Positions 1 through 8,957 of a stretch of 64,000 nucleotides of DNA are shown piece after piece. Below the pieces are notes generated by a model, which had not been told where the DNA came from, searched no databases, and worked only from the letters and a program-made list of their open reading frames with translations. Source of the DNA: Thalassoglobus sp. JC818. Lineage in GTDB: Bacteria; Planctomycetota; Planctomycetia; Planctomycetales; Planctomycetaceae. Location: assembly GCF_040717535.1 (NCBI RefSeq), contig NZ_JBFEFI010000001.1:1116001-1180000 (forward strand), given 5' to 3'. The position numbers and the translations under genes are program-made. Position 1 is the first letter of the stretch. Every line of letters begins with the position of its first letter.

Positions 1-2071
1 GGTGAGCGAGTCGATTCAATTCCAACAAATCTCGCTGCAAATCCGCAGCTTCGCTGTAGTCTTGCTGGACCTGCTCGAGTTGTTTCTCCGTTTTGAGCAT
101 ATTGCGAATGGCCTGCTCAAACTCGTCAGCTTTGTCGGGGAGTTCGGCCTGTTCAGCCTCGCCCAAATCCTGTTGCGCCTCAGCCAATGGTTCCTGCGCT
201 GCATTCTGAAGCTGATTGGAAACCTGATTCATGAGCGGCTGCTGGTTCATGTGAGCAGCAAGTTGCTCCATTTGTTGCTGAAGCTTTTCCAGCTTCTCGC
301 GAACCTGCGCGACATCTTCCTGGTTGTCCCAGGTATTCTCCTTCGCAACATCCAATTCGGCCCGCTTCTTCAACTCCTCGGTCTTGGCTCTTTGACTCTC
401 GAGCTGGGCCTTCAGGTTCTTCAACGCTTCTTCTGTTTGTTGCTGTCGCTGAGCGAATGTCTGATCACCATAAGGTTTGGCATCGAGGCGAATCGGCAAG
501 AAACGTTTGACTGTCCATGTTTCATTCGGTGCTGGAACTGGACGTTCATCGACGGCGCGAGCCCGGTAGGCAATCCGCATGCCTTCGGAGAGATTGAACT
601 CAGAGAGGTCGAGTTCGAAGAGATTCTCGACTTGCATTTCTCCGAGTTGTCGTTGATCGACACGGAACACGTGTTCTTCTGTCAATTGTGGGGTGCGAAT
701 GATCTCGCAATGCAGTTCGAGTTGGTCGACTCCAAAGTCATCGCCAGCAACGATCGGAACGGGAAACAGATCGTCGGGACGTGCGCTCGTCAGACTTTCG
801 TTGTCCCCGAAGGCAATTGTCGGCGGCAGATCCTCGGCAATCGTCAATCTTCTCGATCCGGACAATACGGTCGTCAGTCCGTCAGCGTCTTGGAGTCGAA
901 TTTGAAAACGTCCCGACGGATGCGTTTGTGCGAGTCGCTCTTCGAGGTGAGCCACATTCCCCGTCGGATCAATATTGAGAGGTGTGATTGCAGCAACGGC
1001 GGTGCCGTCTTCGAGCGGGTCGAGGTCTGGTCGCACAGGACCATCGAGCCACAAGATTTCTGCAGAAACAAGCGGCTTGTTGAATTCTGCATCGATCGTC
1101 CACAGGCTTTGTTCGAGCGCGATGATCTCACCCAACACGAGATCATGCTGTTGTGCAGGCAGTCCCGTGTAGGCTGGTGGCGTGAGTATGATCTGGAAGG
1201 CTGTCATCTCCGGTCGATCGACAACTTGGATCACATGCTCACGAGTCTTAGCCCCGTCAGCTCTCACGAAGTATCGAAACCCGTTTTCGATTCGTGCGAG
1301 CGTCCCCTCGTAGCATTCGGCTTCCGAATTCCAGTCGAGTCGTCGCTGGTCTTTGCTCCCGTCGGCGTTCGTCCAATGGAGCCATGCGGATTCGGGAAGG
1401 TCTCCCGGTGCCAATCTCCAATCAGCTTCGACAGTGAAAGTCACATCAGAGTGCCGAGCGACAGTGCGGTCACCGTCGACGACCGTCAGCATGAGATTGT
1501 GGACACGTTCGTAATTTCCCCAGGGATTGACGAAGCGTGCGAACAACACTCCATAGGCCGGTCCAACGAAGAGCAGCGGGAGGAGCAATGCCAGGATGGC
1601 AATTCCGCCGCCCCAGCAGTAACGGATTGCCTTTCGTGCATCGACGGCATCAGAGAAGTCCGTGCGTTTCGTCAAATCGGCTGTTTCGCGATACAGCCAG
1701 TGCTTCATCAACGGGGACGCATTGGGATCAGGAGCGGAGAGCAATTCGACGGTCGAAAGAAGTCGTTCATCAAAATCGGGATACTGCATTTCGACGAAAG
1801 CTGCGAGTTCGTTCGGCTCATAACGTCGAAGAGCTGGGCGCACGACCCATTGAATAATTGTCAGTGCAACAAGAATGAGAGAGACCACAAGCATGGTTGC
1901 TCGCAGCCAGAGCGGAAGATCGAACGTAAGGTCGACTCCAATCGAAACAATGACGCAGATGGCTGCGATGATCGTTGTGAATCCGATCCCTCCCAGCGCC
2001 GATGTTCCACGGAGCCGGTTTTGGAGTTGACGAAATTGATCGATCAAGACCTCAGGAAGTTCCGGCTGCAT
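1..2071 (-). CDS. DUF4175-like membrane protein with long coiled coil (3' end outside window)
   Basis: This is the N-terminal 690 codons of a minus-strand protein that runs off the left edge. It starts at an ATG preceded directly by an in-frame TGA, with GGAGAG 5 nt upstream. Two hydrophobic helices (about residues 27-48 and 58-77) and a third (about 150-170) are followed by a long extracytoplasmic-looking beta-rich region. From about residue 510 the chain becomes a Q/E/L/K-rich coiled coil that continues out of the window. This layout resembles the large DUF4175-type proteins that planctomycetes carry beside MoxR/DUF58/BatA-type genes; those neighbours would lie to the left and cannot be checked. 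Molecular function is unknown. A 710-codon frame on the opposite strand is an antisense shadow of this gene. Confidence 0.7.
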   Translation of the reverse strand, partial: MQPELPEVLIDQFRQLQNRLRGTSALGGIGFTTIIAAICVIVSIGVDLTFDLPLWLRATMLVVSLILVALTIIQWVVRPALRRYEPNELAAFVEMQYPDFDERLLSTVELLSAPDPNASPLMKHWLYRETADLTKRTDFSDAVDARKAIRYCWGGGIAILALLLPLLFVGPAYGVLFARFVNPWGNYERVHNLMLTVVDGDRTVARHSDVTFTVEADWRLAPGDLPESAWLHWTNADGSKDQRRLDWNSEAECYEGTLARIENGFRYFVRADGAKTREHVIQVVDRPEMTAFQIILTPPAYTGLPAQQHDLVLGEIIALEQSLWTIDAEFNKPLVSAEILWLDGPVRPDLDPLEDGTAVAAITPLNIDPTGNVAHLEERLAQTHPSGRFQIRLQDADGLTTVLSGSRRLTIAEDLPPTIAFGDNESLTSARPDDLFPVPIVAGDDFGVDQLELHCEIIRTPQLTEEHVFRVDQRQLGEMQVENLFELDLSEFNLSEGMRIAYRARAVDERPVPAPNETWTVKRFLPIRLDAKPYGDQTFAQRQQQTEEALKNLKAQLESQRAKTEELKKRAELDVAKENTWDNQEDVAQVREKLEKLQQQMEQLAAHMNQQPLMNQVSNQLQNAAQEPLAEAQQDLGEAEQAELPDKADEFEQAIRNMLKTEKQLEQVQQDYSEAADLQRDLLELNRLAH

Positions 2072-2456
2072 TCAAACTCTCCACGTCGCGACTTTCAAAA
2101 GGGCCCGGTCATCCCAAGGGCTCCTCAATCGTAGCAATATTGCGATCCGCTTGCTTGATAAAACGCAGAATCTCCGCCCCCAAAACAGGTGAATTCGACA
2201 ATGTTGCGAAAACGCAACATGAGGTCAAAAAACAACATTTCGGGCCAAAAACTCAGAAATATTTGACAGAGTCCGATTCAATCGCGGTACCCCCCGTAAG
2301 CGTTTTCAGCAAGGGAAATCAAATTTTCCGATTTTTCTACAGAATCCTCCCGAGCGGCCGAAAACCCGAGCTAGGTTTTTTGTGAATTCGGCAGTTTCAC
2401 TTTGAATCATCCGAATAACTCACGCGAACTCAATCGCCAACAAATTGACTGTCATC
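2072..2456. other. Divergent intergenic region
   Basis: This 385-bp spacer separates the leftward DUF4175-like gene from the rightward PEP-CTERM gene, so it should hold both promoters. It contains AT-rich stretches and one clear perfect inverted repeat (listed separately). A plus-strand frame of 127 codons crosses it, but it overlaps the start of the minus gene and shows no protein character. Confidence 0.5.
2201..2220. promoter_or_regulatory. Perfect 8-bp inverted repeat, candidate operator
   Basis: The sequence ATGTTGCG-AAAA-CGCAACAT has perfect 8-bp arms and a 4-nt spacer. It lies 130 bp from the minus-strand start and 237 bp from the plus-strand start of two divergent genes. This is typical of an operator or a short hairpin. 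No regulator gene adjoins it, so the binding protein is unknown. Confidence 0.4.
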
Positions 2457-3149
2457 ATGAAAAACCACAAAATCACTCTGACTCTCATCGGACTGTCGAT
2501 CGTTGGATTGACTTCCGAGACCGCCCACGCGGGGTTCGTCACCTTTACAGACCGTACCGCCTGGCAGAATGCGGTCACCACATTCTCGGTGGTCGACTTC
2601 AACAACTTCACCAGCGATCACAACCTCGGCACGTCCGGAAGTTTCGACGCGGGACCGTTTACTCTCTCTGCTGTCGGCCCATGGGCTTCAGACAACGGGA
2701 TCGAAGCGTACGATCCATCGCCAACGAACATTCAGTCAGTTGGCCAGGACCGCAACATCGACGGTACGACCTACTTTTCGGGAGACACTGACGATGGGAC
2801 GGTGATCACGATCGATTTCGACGGCTCGATCACAGCTTTCGGATTTGACTACACCAGCATGAACGGAGGAATTCCGTTCGAGTCCTTCAAAGTTGGTGCG
2901 TTCGAGTTCTCCTTCCCGTCCAGCAGCGGGTTCTTCGGGATCGTTGAAACATCCCTGAATTCGTTCAATCAGATCACGATTCAAGGGGACGACGGAGCGT
3001 GGGGTGCGGACAACTTCAGCTACTCAGCCGCTCCGAACCTGACAGCTGCCGTGCCAGAACCAGCATCGATCGCCATCTGGGGAATTGCTTTGGCAGGAGG
3101 TTGTGGATTGCGACTGCGACGCAAGCAAGCTGTCAGTCACAACTCATAA
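2457..3149 (+). CDS. PEP-CTERM sorting domain protein
   Basis: This is a 230-residue exported protein. An N-terminal signal peptide (start MKNHKITLTL, Ala-rich cleavage near THAHAG-type residues AHAG) precedes a beta-rich body with Thr, Ser, Phe and Asp-Gly runs. The C-terminus is a classic PEP-CTERM tail: PEPASIAIWG, a hydrophobic stretch, then RLRRK. Such proteins are recognised by the exosortase/PEP-CTERM system and are exported, usually in organisms that make exopolysaccharide. I chose the ATG at 2457; a TTG four codons upstream is possible but less likely. The body has no catalytic motif I can name. It is monocistronic, with a strong terminator about 200 bp downstream. Confidence 0.85.
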   Translation: MKNHKITLTLIGLSIVGLTSETAHAGFVTFTDRTAWQNAVTTFSVVDFNNFTSDHNLGTSGSFDAGPFTLSAVGPWASDNGIEAYDPSPTNIQSVGQDRNIDGTTYFSGDTDDGTVITIDFDGSITAFGFDYTSMNGGIPFESFKVGAFEFSFPSSSGFFGIVETSLNSFNQITIQGDDGAWGADNFSYSAAPNLTAAVPEPASIAIWGIALAGGCGLRLRRKQAVSHNS

Positions 3150-3354
3150 TCACAGCCGCGAAGTCAAAAGAAAACAGTGCGAAGCCGGCCAGAATATATA
3201 CGACGAGGAGGACTTTTCAGCGACTCTCGAACATCGCACAAACTCGTGCGAAGCCGGGAACAGAACGAATCAGATATCCCACTCAATCTTTCGTGTCCGT
3301 TCTCAAGAATTTGTTCGAAGTTGACTGAACACTGAATGCAAGAATGAGGGGGGA

Positions 3355-3398
3355 GATTCGTCACGGATCGTTTTATCGTCCGTGACGAATCTTTTTTT
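3355..3398 (+). terminator. Intrinsic terminator after the PEP-CTERM gene
   Basis: A 13-bp perfect stem (GATTCGTCACGGA at 3355-3367 with TCCGTGACGAATC at 3379-3391) and an 11-nt loop are followed by seven T residues (3392-3398). It separates the PEP-CTERM gene from cmk. The rest of the 3150-3545 spacer contains no other structure that I can support. Confidence 0.9.
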
Positions 3399-3545
3399 AT
3401 TGGTACTCAGCAGCGTCTCTTGAATTGAAAGCTTGCGAGTCTCGACAACAACAATGTGGAACGCAATCATGGCTCAATGACCTTTACCGTGACCGGGAGA
3501 TCCTTCGTTCGATGAATCTCCGCCGACCTGAGTTTCACTTCTGCG

Positions 3546-4196
3546 ATGATCATTACAATCGACGGCCCTGCCGGAACTGGAAAAAGCACAGTCGCTCAAT
3601 GCCTCGCGAAAGTGCTCGAATTCGAATACCTCGATACCGGTGCCATGTACCGGATGATCGCTCTCAAAGTCCTCAACTCTTCGGTGTCGCCTGAGGACTC
3701 CGATCAAGTCGCAGAACTCGCTGGGACAGCACAACTCAAATTCGATCAGGGAGCAGCCATCCTCGATGGCGGAGATGTGACGCACCGTCTCCGTGAACCG
3801 GAAGTTTCCGCGGCAGCGTCAGTTGTTGCCCAAAACTCGACAGTTCGAAAAATTCTGGTCACTCAGCAACAGGCGATTGCCAAGGGCTGTGACATCGTCT
3901 GCGAAGGGCGTGATCAAGGGACGGTTGTTTTCCCACATGCGGATTTCAAATTCTTCTTGACCGCAGACGAAGAGATCCGTGCTCGCCGCCGCATGGAAGA
4001 TCTTCAGCGACTGGGAACCGAAGCGAGTTTCGATGATGTCCTGACTGAACAACGAGAACGCGATGCTCGAGACGAAACGCGTTCAATCGCTCCACTTCAA
4101 CCCGCCCACGATGCTGTGATTGTTGACTCGTCACGCATGACAATCGAGGAGGTGGTCAAGCATCTTCAGAATGTCATCAGTGAAAGTAATTCGTAG
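3546..4196 (+). CDS. cmk: Cytidylate kinase
   Basis: This protein phosphorylates CMP and dCMP with ATP to give the diphosphates, a cytosolic step of pyrimidine nucleotide supply. Its 216 residues match the usual bacterial size. The P-loop GPAGTGKST lies at residues 7-15, followed by the substrate-binding stretch YLDTGAMYR. Downstream are the CEGRDQGTVVFP segment (corresponding to the GRDIGT motif) and the LID-type arginines in RARRRMEDL and RDARDETR. The ATG start gives the P-loop at the normal distance from the N-terminus. No gene overlaps it. In many bacteria cmk precedes rpsA, but here an FHA protein and rsgA follow. Confidence 0.95.
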   Translation: MIITIDGPAGTGKSTVAQCLAKVLEFEYLDTGAMYRMIALKVLNSSVSPEDSDQVAELAGTAQLKFDQGAAILDGGDVTHRLREPEVSAAASVVAQNSTVRKILVTQQQAIAKGCDIVCEGRDQGTVVFPHADFKFFLTADEEIRARRRMEDLQRLGTEASFDDVLTEQRERDARDETRSIAPLQPAHDAVIVDSSRMTIEEVVKHLQNVISESNS

Positions 4197-4505
4197 AACA
4201 GCGGCTGCTCAAATCGAATGATGCTTTTTTGCACCGGGAAACTTGACGCCATCGTCACACCTTAACAGGCAAAGTTCCCGAGTTGTTCGCCGGCCCGATC
4301 GATCTTCAGATTGTTGTGTTGAACCGAAATTCCCTGTTTGACATCAAAACACATCAACCGTAGATTAATTGAATCTGACTGGTGCATCTCATCAGTTCTT
4401 CATCAAACCAAATCCCATCTTGTCGTCGCCAACAGTGCAAACAACTCTGAAATGGATCCGGGCCTCATTGAGGTGGAGCACAAGACAATTGGCGACTCAG
4501 CAAGG
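4197..4505 (+). other. Spacer between cmk and the FHA gene
   Basis: About 300 bp lie here without a convincing gene. The FHA reading frame is open back to 4338, so part of this stretch would be coding if translation began at 4338 or at the ATG at 4452. A T-run at 4227-4232 has no good stem in front of it, so I do not call a terminator. Confidence 0.4.
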
Positions 4506-4982
4506 ATGAATCAAATGTTGGGCGAATTAATCCCCTTGGGCGGCGGTGACAGCATCCCATTGCTCGAGTCCAAAATCGTGATCGGACGACGCAGCCGATG
4601 CGACATCGTTCTGGCGTTTCCAAATGTCTCATCTCAACACTGTGAATTGGAATTGCTGAACGGCTATTGGCAGATTCGAGATCTTGGCAGCCGCAACGGC
4701 GTCAAAGTTAACGGTGAGCGGTGCGATCAGAAGTGGCTTCATCCCGGCGATCAGATTTCGATCGCGAAGAACCACTACGAAATCGCGTACGAACCGGTCG
4801 GCGATGCTCCTCCCGAAGACGACGATCCGTTCGAAGTCGGGTTGCTTGAGAAAGCAGGCCTGCAGACTCGCGAAGCGGAGCGACGCTCCAATCCGCCGCC
4901 TGCATCGTCGCGTCCCGTGAAAGAGCGTTCTTTCGGAGATGACGAAGATGCAGCGATGGACTGGTTGATGGGCGACGACTAA
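4506..4982 (+). CDS. FHA domain protein
   Basis: This protein of about 158 residues starts, in my preferred reading, at MNQMLGELIPLGGG. One forkhead-associated domain fills the first ~95 residues, with the phosphothreonine-binding signature: IGRRSRCDIVL, then NVSSQHCELE, then DLGSRNGVKVNG. The tail is acidic and Pro/Arg rich and ends in MDWLMGDD. FHA domains read Ser/Thr phosphorylation, which fits the two Ser/Thr kinases elsewhere in the window, although no direct link is shown. Alternative in-frame starts at 4452 (ATG) and 4515 (ATG, with AAGG about 9 nt upstream) cannot be excluded. The stop lies 3 nt before the rsgA start, so the two are almost certainly co-translated. Confidence 0.85.
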   Translation: MNQMLGELIPLGGGDSIPLLESKIVIGRRSRCDIVLAFPNVSSQHCELELLNGYWQIRDLGSRNGVKVNGERCDQKWLHPGDQISIAKNHYEIAYEPVGDAPPEDDDPFEVGLLEKAGLQTREAERRSNPPPASSRPVKERSFGDDEDAAMDWLMGDD

Positions 4983-4985
4983 ACC

Positions 4986-6173
4986 GTGGGTAAGAAACGG
5001 AAATCTTCACGTAAAGTCCGCGTTCAGTTTGAAAAGAACAGGCACAAACGCGCTCGAAACCAAAACCTGACGAAGCAATCGCGAGAAGATCTCGATCAGG
5101 TTGCTGACCTCGAACACGGAGAACGGCTCTCCGGCAAAGGTTCCGTCAATCGGTACAGGACAATCCTCACGGATGAGGAAGGTTCCCAGCGAGAAATTGA
5201 CGAGTCGGCCGTCGTCTCCGGTCGAGTGCTGAAATGCATCGGTGCGAATCATGTCGTTGTCCAGTCGGACAGGACAGATTCGCGCTCTGAGATTTTCACC
5301 TGCACGGTACGACGAGTTGTTCGAACTCTGTCTCGCGACTCGAGAAACCCGGTTGTTGCCGGGGATCACGTAAAATTCCTTCCGGTCAACGAAAGTGAAG
5401 GAGTCATTGAACGGGTGGAACCCCGCGCCCGAACGCTCAGTCGTGGAAGTCGTCGGGAAGCTCACGTCATTGTCTCCAATGTCGACCAAGCTGTGATCGT
5501 GGCCTCGATCAACGAACCTGTCCTCAAACCGGGTTTGATCGACCGATTTCTGTGCAGCACCGAAAAAGGGCAAATTCGGGCGATTATCTGTCTCAATAAA
5601 ATCGACCTCGGCGATCGAGTCCAGCTTCAGCGACTCGTGGGACAATACGCTCGGCTCGGATATCCCGTGGTCATGACGGATGCTGTGCGAGGCGAAGGAA
5701 TCGACGAACTGAGACGACTGTTGATCGACAAAGAAACAGTCTTCACAGGTCAAAGCGGCGTTGGCAAGTCATCACTGTTGAATGCCATTCAGCCGGGACT
5801 TTGGCGCGATACTGGAGAAGTCAGTGGCGACACGAACAAAGGCCGTCACACAACTCGCGTCACCGAACTGATCCCATTGGAAGCTGGCGGTTGGGTCGTC
5901 GATACACCTGGAATTCGTCAACTGGAACTCTGGGATATCGCCGCCGAGGAAGTAGAAGGACTCTTCATTGAGTTTCGTCCACACGTGAGCCTCTGCCGGT
6001 TTCCTGACTGTTCTCATACGCACGAATCGCAGTGCGGAGTTAAAGACGCTGTCGAACGCGGTCAAATCTCTCGTCTTCGGTACAAAAACTTCCTGAGGAT
6101 TGTCACGCTTGAGAATCGACATGTTCGAAATCCCGCTTTTGAAGTGGACTTTTTCGACGAGGAACTCGAATAA
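4986..6173 (+). CDS. rsgA: Ribosome small-subunit-dependent GTPase RsgA
   Basis: This is a circularly permuted GTPase acting late in 30S subunit maturation. The motif order is permuted as expected: NKID (G4) at 204-207, then the P-loop GQSGVGKSS at 255-263, then DTPG (G3) at 306-309. An N-terminal OB-type region precedes the G domain. The C-terminal zinc-binding knuckle CRFPDCSHTHESQC is intact. The N-terminal ~45 residues form a basic extension (KKRKSSRKVR and on) that may add RNA contacts. At 395 residues it is somewhat longer than typical RsgA because of that extension. The start is GTG, 3 nt after the stop of the FHA gene. Confidence 0.95.
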   Translation: MGKKRKSSRKVRVQFEKNRHKRARNQNLTKQSREDLDQVADLEHGERLSGKGSVNRYRTILTDEEGSQREIDESAVVSGRVLKCIGANHVVVQSDRTDSRSEIFTCTVRRVVRTLSRDSRNPVVAGDHVKFLPVNESEGVIERVEPRARTLSRGSRREAHVIVSNVDQAVIVASINEPVLKPGLIDRFLCSTEKGQIRAIICLNKIDLGDRVQLQRLVGQYARLGYPVVMTDAVRGEGIDELRRLLIDKETVFTGQSGVGKSSLLNAIQPGLWRDTGEVSGDTNKGRHTTRVTELIPLEAGGWVVDTPGIRQLELWDIAAEEVEGLFIEFRPHVSLCRFPDCSHTHESQCGVKDAVERGQISRLRYKNFLRIVTLENRHVRNPAFEVDFFDEELE

Positions 6174-6329
6174 GTCGATCCAGCTTTCCGGCCTTCGCCA
6201 ATCTCCCTCAGATGGTCTTTCCCTCGCGCGTCAATCTCAATAGAGTAAGTCGCAGTCGAGGCGGAGATGGAAGACGCTTTCCGTCCACGATCCCTCTGCA
6301 GTTTTGGTCACGAACGGAGTTATGATCAG

Positions 6330-8255
6330 ATGTTGACGTGTTCCTCCCTTGCGCGAGTCATCGCTTTTGGTGTATTTCTCGCCGGGATTTCAACTTCTTC
6401 AGTGTTCGGACAAAACGTCAAACCAGATGTCGTGCTGACGTACAAACCGGCTCAACCGGGTGTCGATATCGATACTCCCACCGGCGCGGAAATCGCCCAG
6501 TGTGAATTGAAAGTTGAGTCCGAGGGGAAAAAGTCGGGGTGGGTTCTCTATGGCCCAACTGGGCAGGTCCTTCGACGCTTCATGGATACCAACGGTGACC
6601 AAAAGGTCGACGAGTTCAAGTACTTCAAGTTTGGACTCGAAGTCTACCGCGATCTCGACACCGATGGAGACAACAAGATCAACGAATCTCGGTGGGTCAA
6701 CACTCACGGAACCCGCTGGGGTGTCGACACAGATCAAAACGGAACGATCGACTACTGGAAAATCATCTCGGCAGAAGAAGCGACTCGCGAAGCTGTTTTC
6801 GCCATGGCAAGTGGAAACGTCGCGAGGCTGGAAGCAGTCTTCCTGACACCTCAGGATGCTCAAGCTGTCGGTCTCGACAAGTCAATCGGCAACAAGTTTC
6901 TCGCGAATCGAAATTCACTCGGAACTCAGCTTCAAAGCGTGCTCGCCGACTCGAAGATCATCAACAAATCGACCGAATGGGTTCGGTTCGACAGCTCCAT
7001 GTTGATGCCGAATCTCGTCCCCTCGGATGCAGGCAAAGCTCAGAAAGACCTACTGGTCTACGAAAACGTGATGGCCATCGTCTCGAATGGCGATGAAAAT
7101 GGCTTCGTCCAGATTGGGGAAATGGTTCAGGTCGGATCAACCTGGAAACTGACCCAGTGCCCGCGCCCGATTGAAGGGGGACGGTTTGACCTCGGCGAAG
7201 GTGGACTGTTGCTGCAGCCAACCATTCCCGGAATCACTCCTGGTGCTTCGGAAGGCATCAGCCCCGAAATGCGGGAACTGGTCGATCAGTTGCGGGAACT
7301 CGATGCCAAGTCACCGACCGCTGAAACCGCTCGTGAAGACATGATTCGTTTCAATGTCGAGCGAGCCACCTTGCTTCAGAAGCTGGCGAATCTCTCGACC
7401 ACCACTGAAGATCAGGCACTCTGGCAGCGACAACGACTGGAACTCATCGCAGCAGCGACTCAAATGCAGACATTCCCGAATGGACTGGCTGAGCTGAAAG
7501 CATCCATCGACAAGCTTCGCGCTGACAAGTCCGATACCGAATTGCTGGCATTCGCCGTCTTCCAAAACATGCTGGTGAGCTACAACGTGCAACTGCAATC
7601 GGCCGATCCGGAACAGCGCGAGGAAGTTCAATCTCAGTGGCTGAAGTCGCTGGAGGCTTTCGTTGAAGAATTCCCCAAAGCTCCGGAAGCTGGAGACGCG
7701 CTTCTGCAACTGGCCATCACTGAAGAGTTCAATGGAGATCTGAAGGACGCTCGAGTCTGGTACACCCGACTCGTCAACGACTATCCGAATTCATCGGCAG
7801 CCCAGCGAGGCCAGGGAGCGCTGCGTCGACTCTCTCTTGAAGGCCAACCGGTTGCGATCTCCGGAACAACTTTCGGCAGTCAGCGACCGATCGATCTCGC
7901 CAGCTATCGCGGCAAAGTCACGGCGGTCATCTTCTGGGCGACATGGTGCAAGCCCTGCACCGAAGATCTTCCGCAAATCCAACAACTCTACACCGAATAC
8001 CAACGTCAGGGATTCGAAATCGTGGGAGTCAATCTCGACACACCTGGTGCTGATGTTGAAGGTTACCTGCGAAACTACCGCGTCGTCTGGCCTCAAATCG
8101 TGGAAGAAGGTGGCCTCGAAGGTCGACTTGCCATCGATTACGGAATCATCTCGCTCCCAACGATGTTTCTCATCGACAAGTCCGGACGCGTGGTCAGCAA
8201 CAGCGCATCGGTTGAAGACCTCAAGACGAAAGTCCCAGAACTCCTTCGTCAGTAG
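6330..8255 (+). CDS. Secreted TlpA-type thioredoxin with EF-hand-like repeats
   Basis: This 641-residue exported protein starts at the ATG at 6330 (MLTCSSLARVIAFGVF..., signal peptide ending near SVFGQ), with GGAG upstream. After the signal come three Ca-binding-like loops: DTNGDQKVDE (from D86), DTDGDNKINE (from D110) and DTDQNGTIDY (from D133), spaced 23-24 residues apart. A long helical middle, with TPR-like spacing near DARVWYTRLVNDYPNS, follows. The last ~140 residues form a TlpA/ResA thioredoxin domain with the redox motif WCKPC (C540 and C543) and the cis-Pro segment SLPTMFLID. It probably acts as an envelope thiol oxidoreductase. The Ca-loop plus thioredoxin arrangement is unusual. 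It appears monocistronic. Confidence 0.85.
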   Translation: MLTCSSLARVIAFGVFLAGISTSSVFGQNVKPDVVLTYKPAQPGVDIDTPTGAEIAQCELKVESEGKKSGWVLYGPTGQVLRRFMDTNGDQKVDEFKYFKFGLEVYRDLDTDGDNKINESRWVNTHGTRWGVDTDQNGTIDYWKIISAEEATREAVFAMASGNVARLEAVFLTPQDAQAVGLDKSIGNKFLANRNSLGTQLQSVLADSKIINKSTEWVRFDSSMLMPNLVPSDAGKAQKDLLVYENVMAIVSNGDENGFVQIGEMVQVGSTWKLTQCPRPIEGGRFDLGEGGLLLQPTIPGITPGASEGISPEMRELVDQLRELDAKSPTAETAREDMIRFNVERATLLQKLANLSTTTEDQALWQRQRLELIAAATQMQTFPNGLAELKASIDKLRADKSDTELLAFAVFQNMLVSYNVQLQSADPEQREEVQSQWLKSLEAFVEEFPKAPEAGDALLQLAITEEFNGDLKDARVWYTRLVNDYPNSSAAQRGQGALRRLSLEGQPVAISGTTFGSQRPIDLASYRGKVTAVIFWATWCKPCTEDLPQIQQLYTEYQRQGFEIVGVNLDTPGADVEGYLRNYRVVWPQIVEEGGLEGRLAIDYGIISLPTMFLIDKSGRVVSNSASVEDLKTKVPELLRQ

Positions 8256-8957
8256 ATGAAAGCGGAGTCAGTTCGAAATCTTCAGCGGAGCGCTACTCGC
8301 TTTGCCTGTGAATCGATCACGCTGGATGCCCTACCCGCTTGATTTAGGATCAATCACGTTTGTCCGAAGGTGCTGGATCGTTCAGTGCATCTAGCACCTC
8401 CTAGCAACTCGGTTCACCTCCTCTTCAAGGTGAGATTGATGGGCGCTGAAGATTTCTGACGTTCCGAATTCGAATGCAACGCCTTAGCGATGACTCCGTC
8501 GGTTTCGTCACACAACGATCTTCTCGTCGATGCGGCTCTCGAACGAGTCCAGCTTCTGACGCCGAACGTCGAAGTTATTCGTAACCTCTTTCAAGCGTGT
8601 CCGTTACGCACTGTCTCCCGGTGCATTCTGGCGTGACTTGCTGTCACCGGACAATTCAGGCGACTAGAATTCCCTGACGTTCTGACCGTGGTGCGATCGA
8701 ATTGCTTTAAAAACGAGTTCGTTTTCTGCAAATTCGCTTGCTCGATCAGGCTGTAACCGACATTCGAGTCACAGAAGCGAATCACTGGACGAGACGGTCC
8801 ATTCGTCATCGCCGTCAATGCGGACGAAAAGCCTGCTGCGATCGTGACGAGGACCGGTATTTGCACGGGATTTCGCGTGTGAGGGCGTTTGAACTGATTC
8901 AGTCAGATTACGGCCGACCATATTCGAGAGCGTGTTGCCATCAATCAAAGGAAATTC
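8256..8957 (+). other. 700-bp intergenic region with several small inverted repeats
   Basis: No open frame here has protein character. Three short hairpin-capable repeats are visible: AGGTGCT/AGCACCT at 8368-8374 and 8393-8399; CACCT/AGGTG close by, near 8414-8432; and CCGGTG/CACCGG at 8618-8623 and 8645-8650. The first could end the thioredoxin transcript, but it has no T-tract. The region before 8958 should contain the promoter of the glycosyltransferase gene. I see no tRNA or known RNA family. Confidence 0.4.

Noticed and set aside
2-2134. A 710-codon plus-strand open frame
   Set aside because: It lies antisense to the DUF4175-like gene, whose minus-strand translation has membrane helices, a good ribosome site and coiled-coil character. 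The plus frame is rich in Cys/Arg/Phe without domains.
5007-5753. A 248-codon minus-strand frame inside rsgA
   Set aside because: It is antisense to a clear RsgA with all GTPase motifs, and the frame has no recognisable feature of its own.
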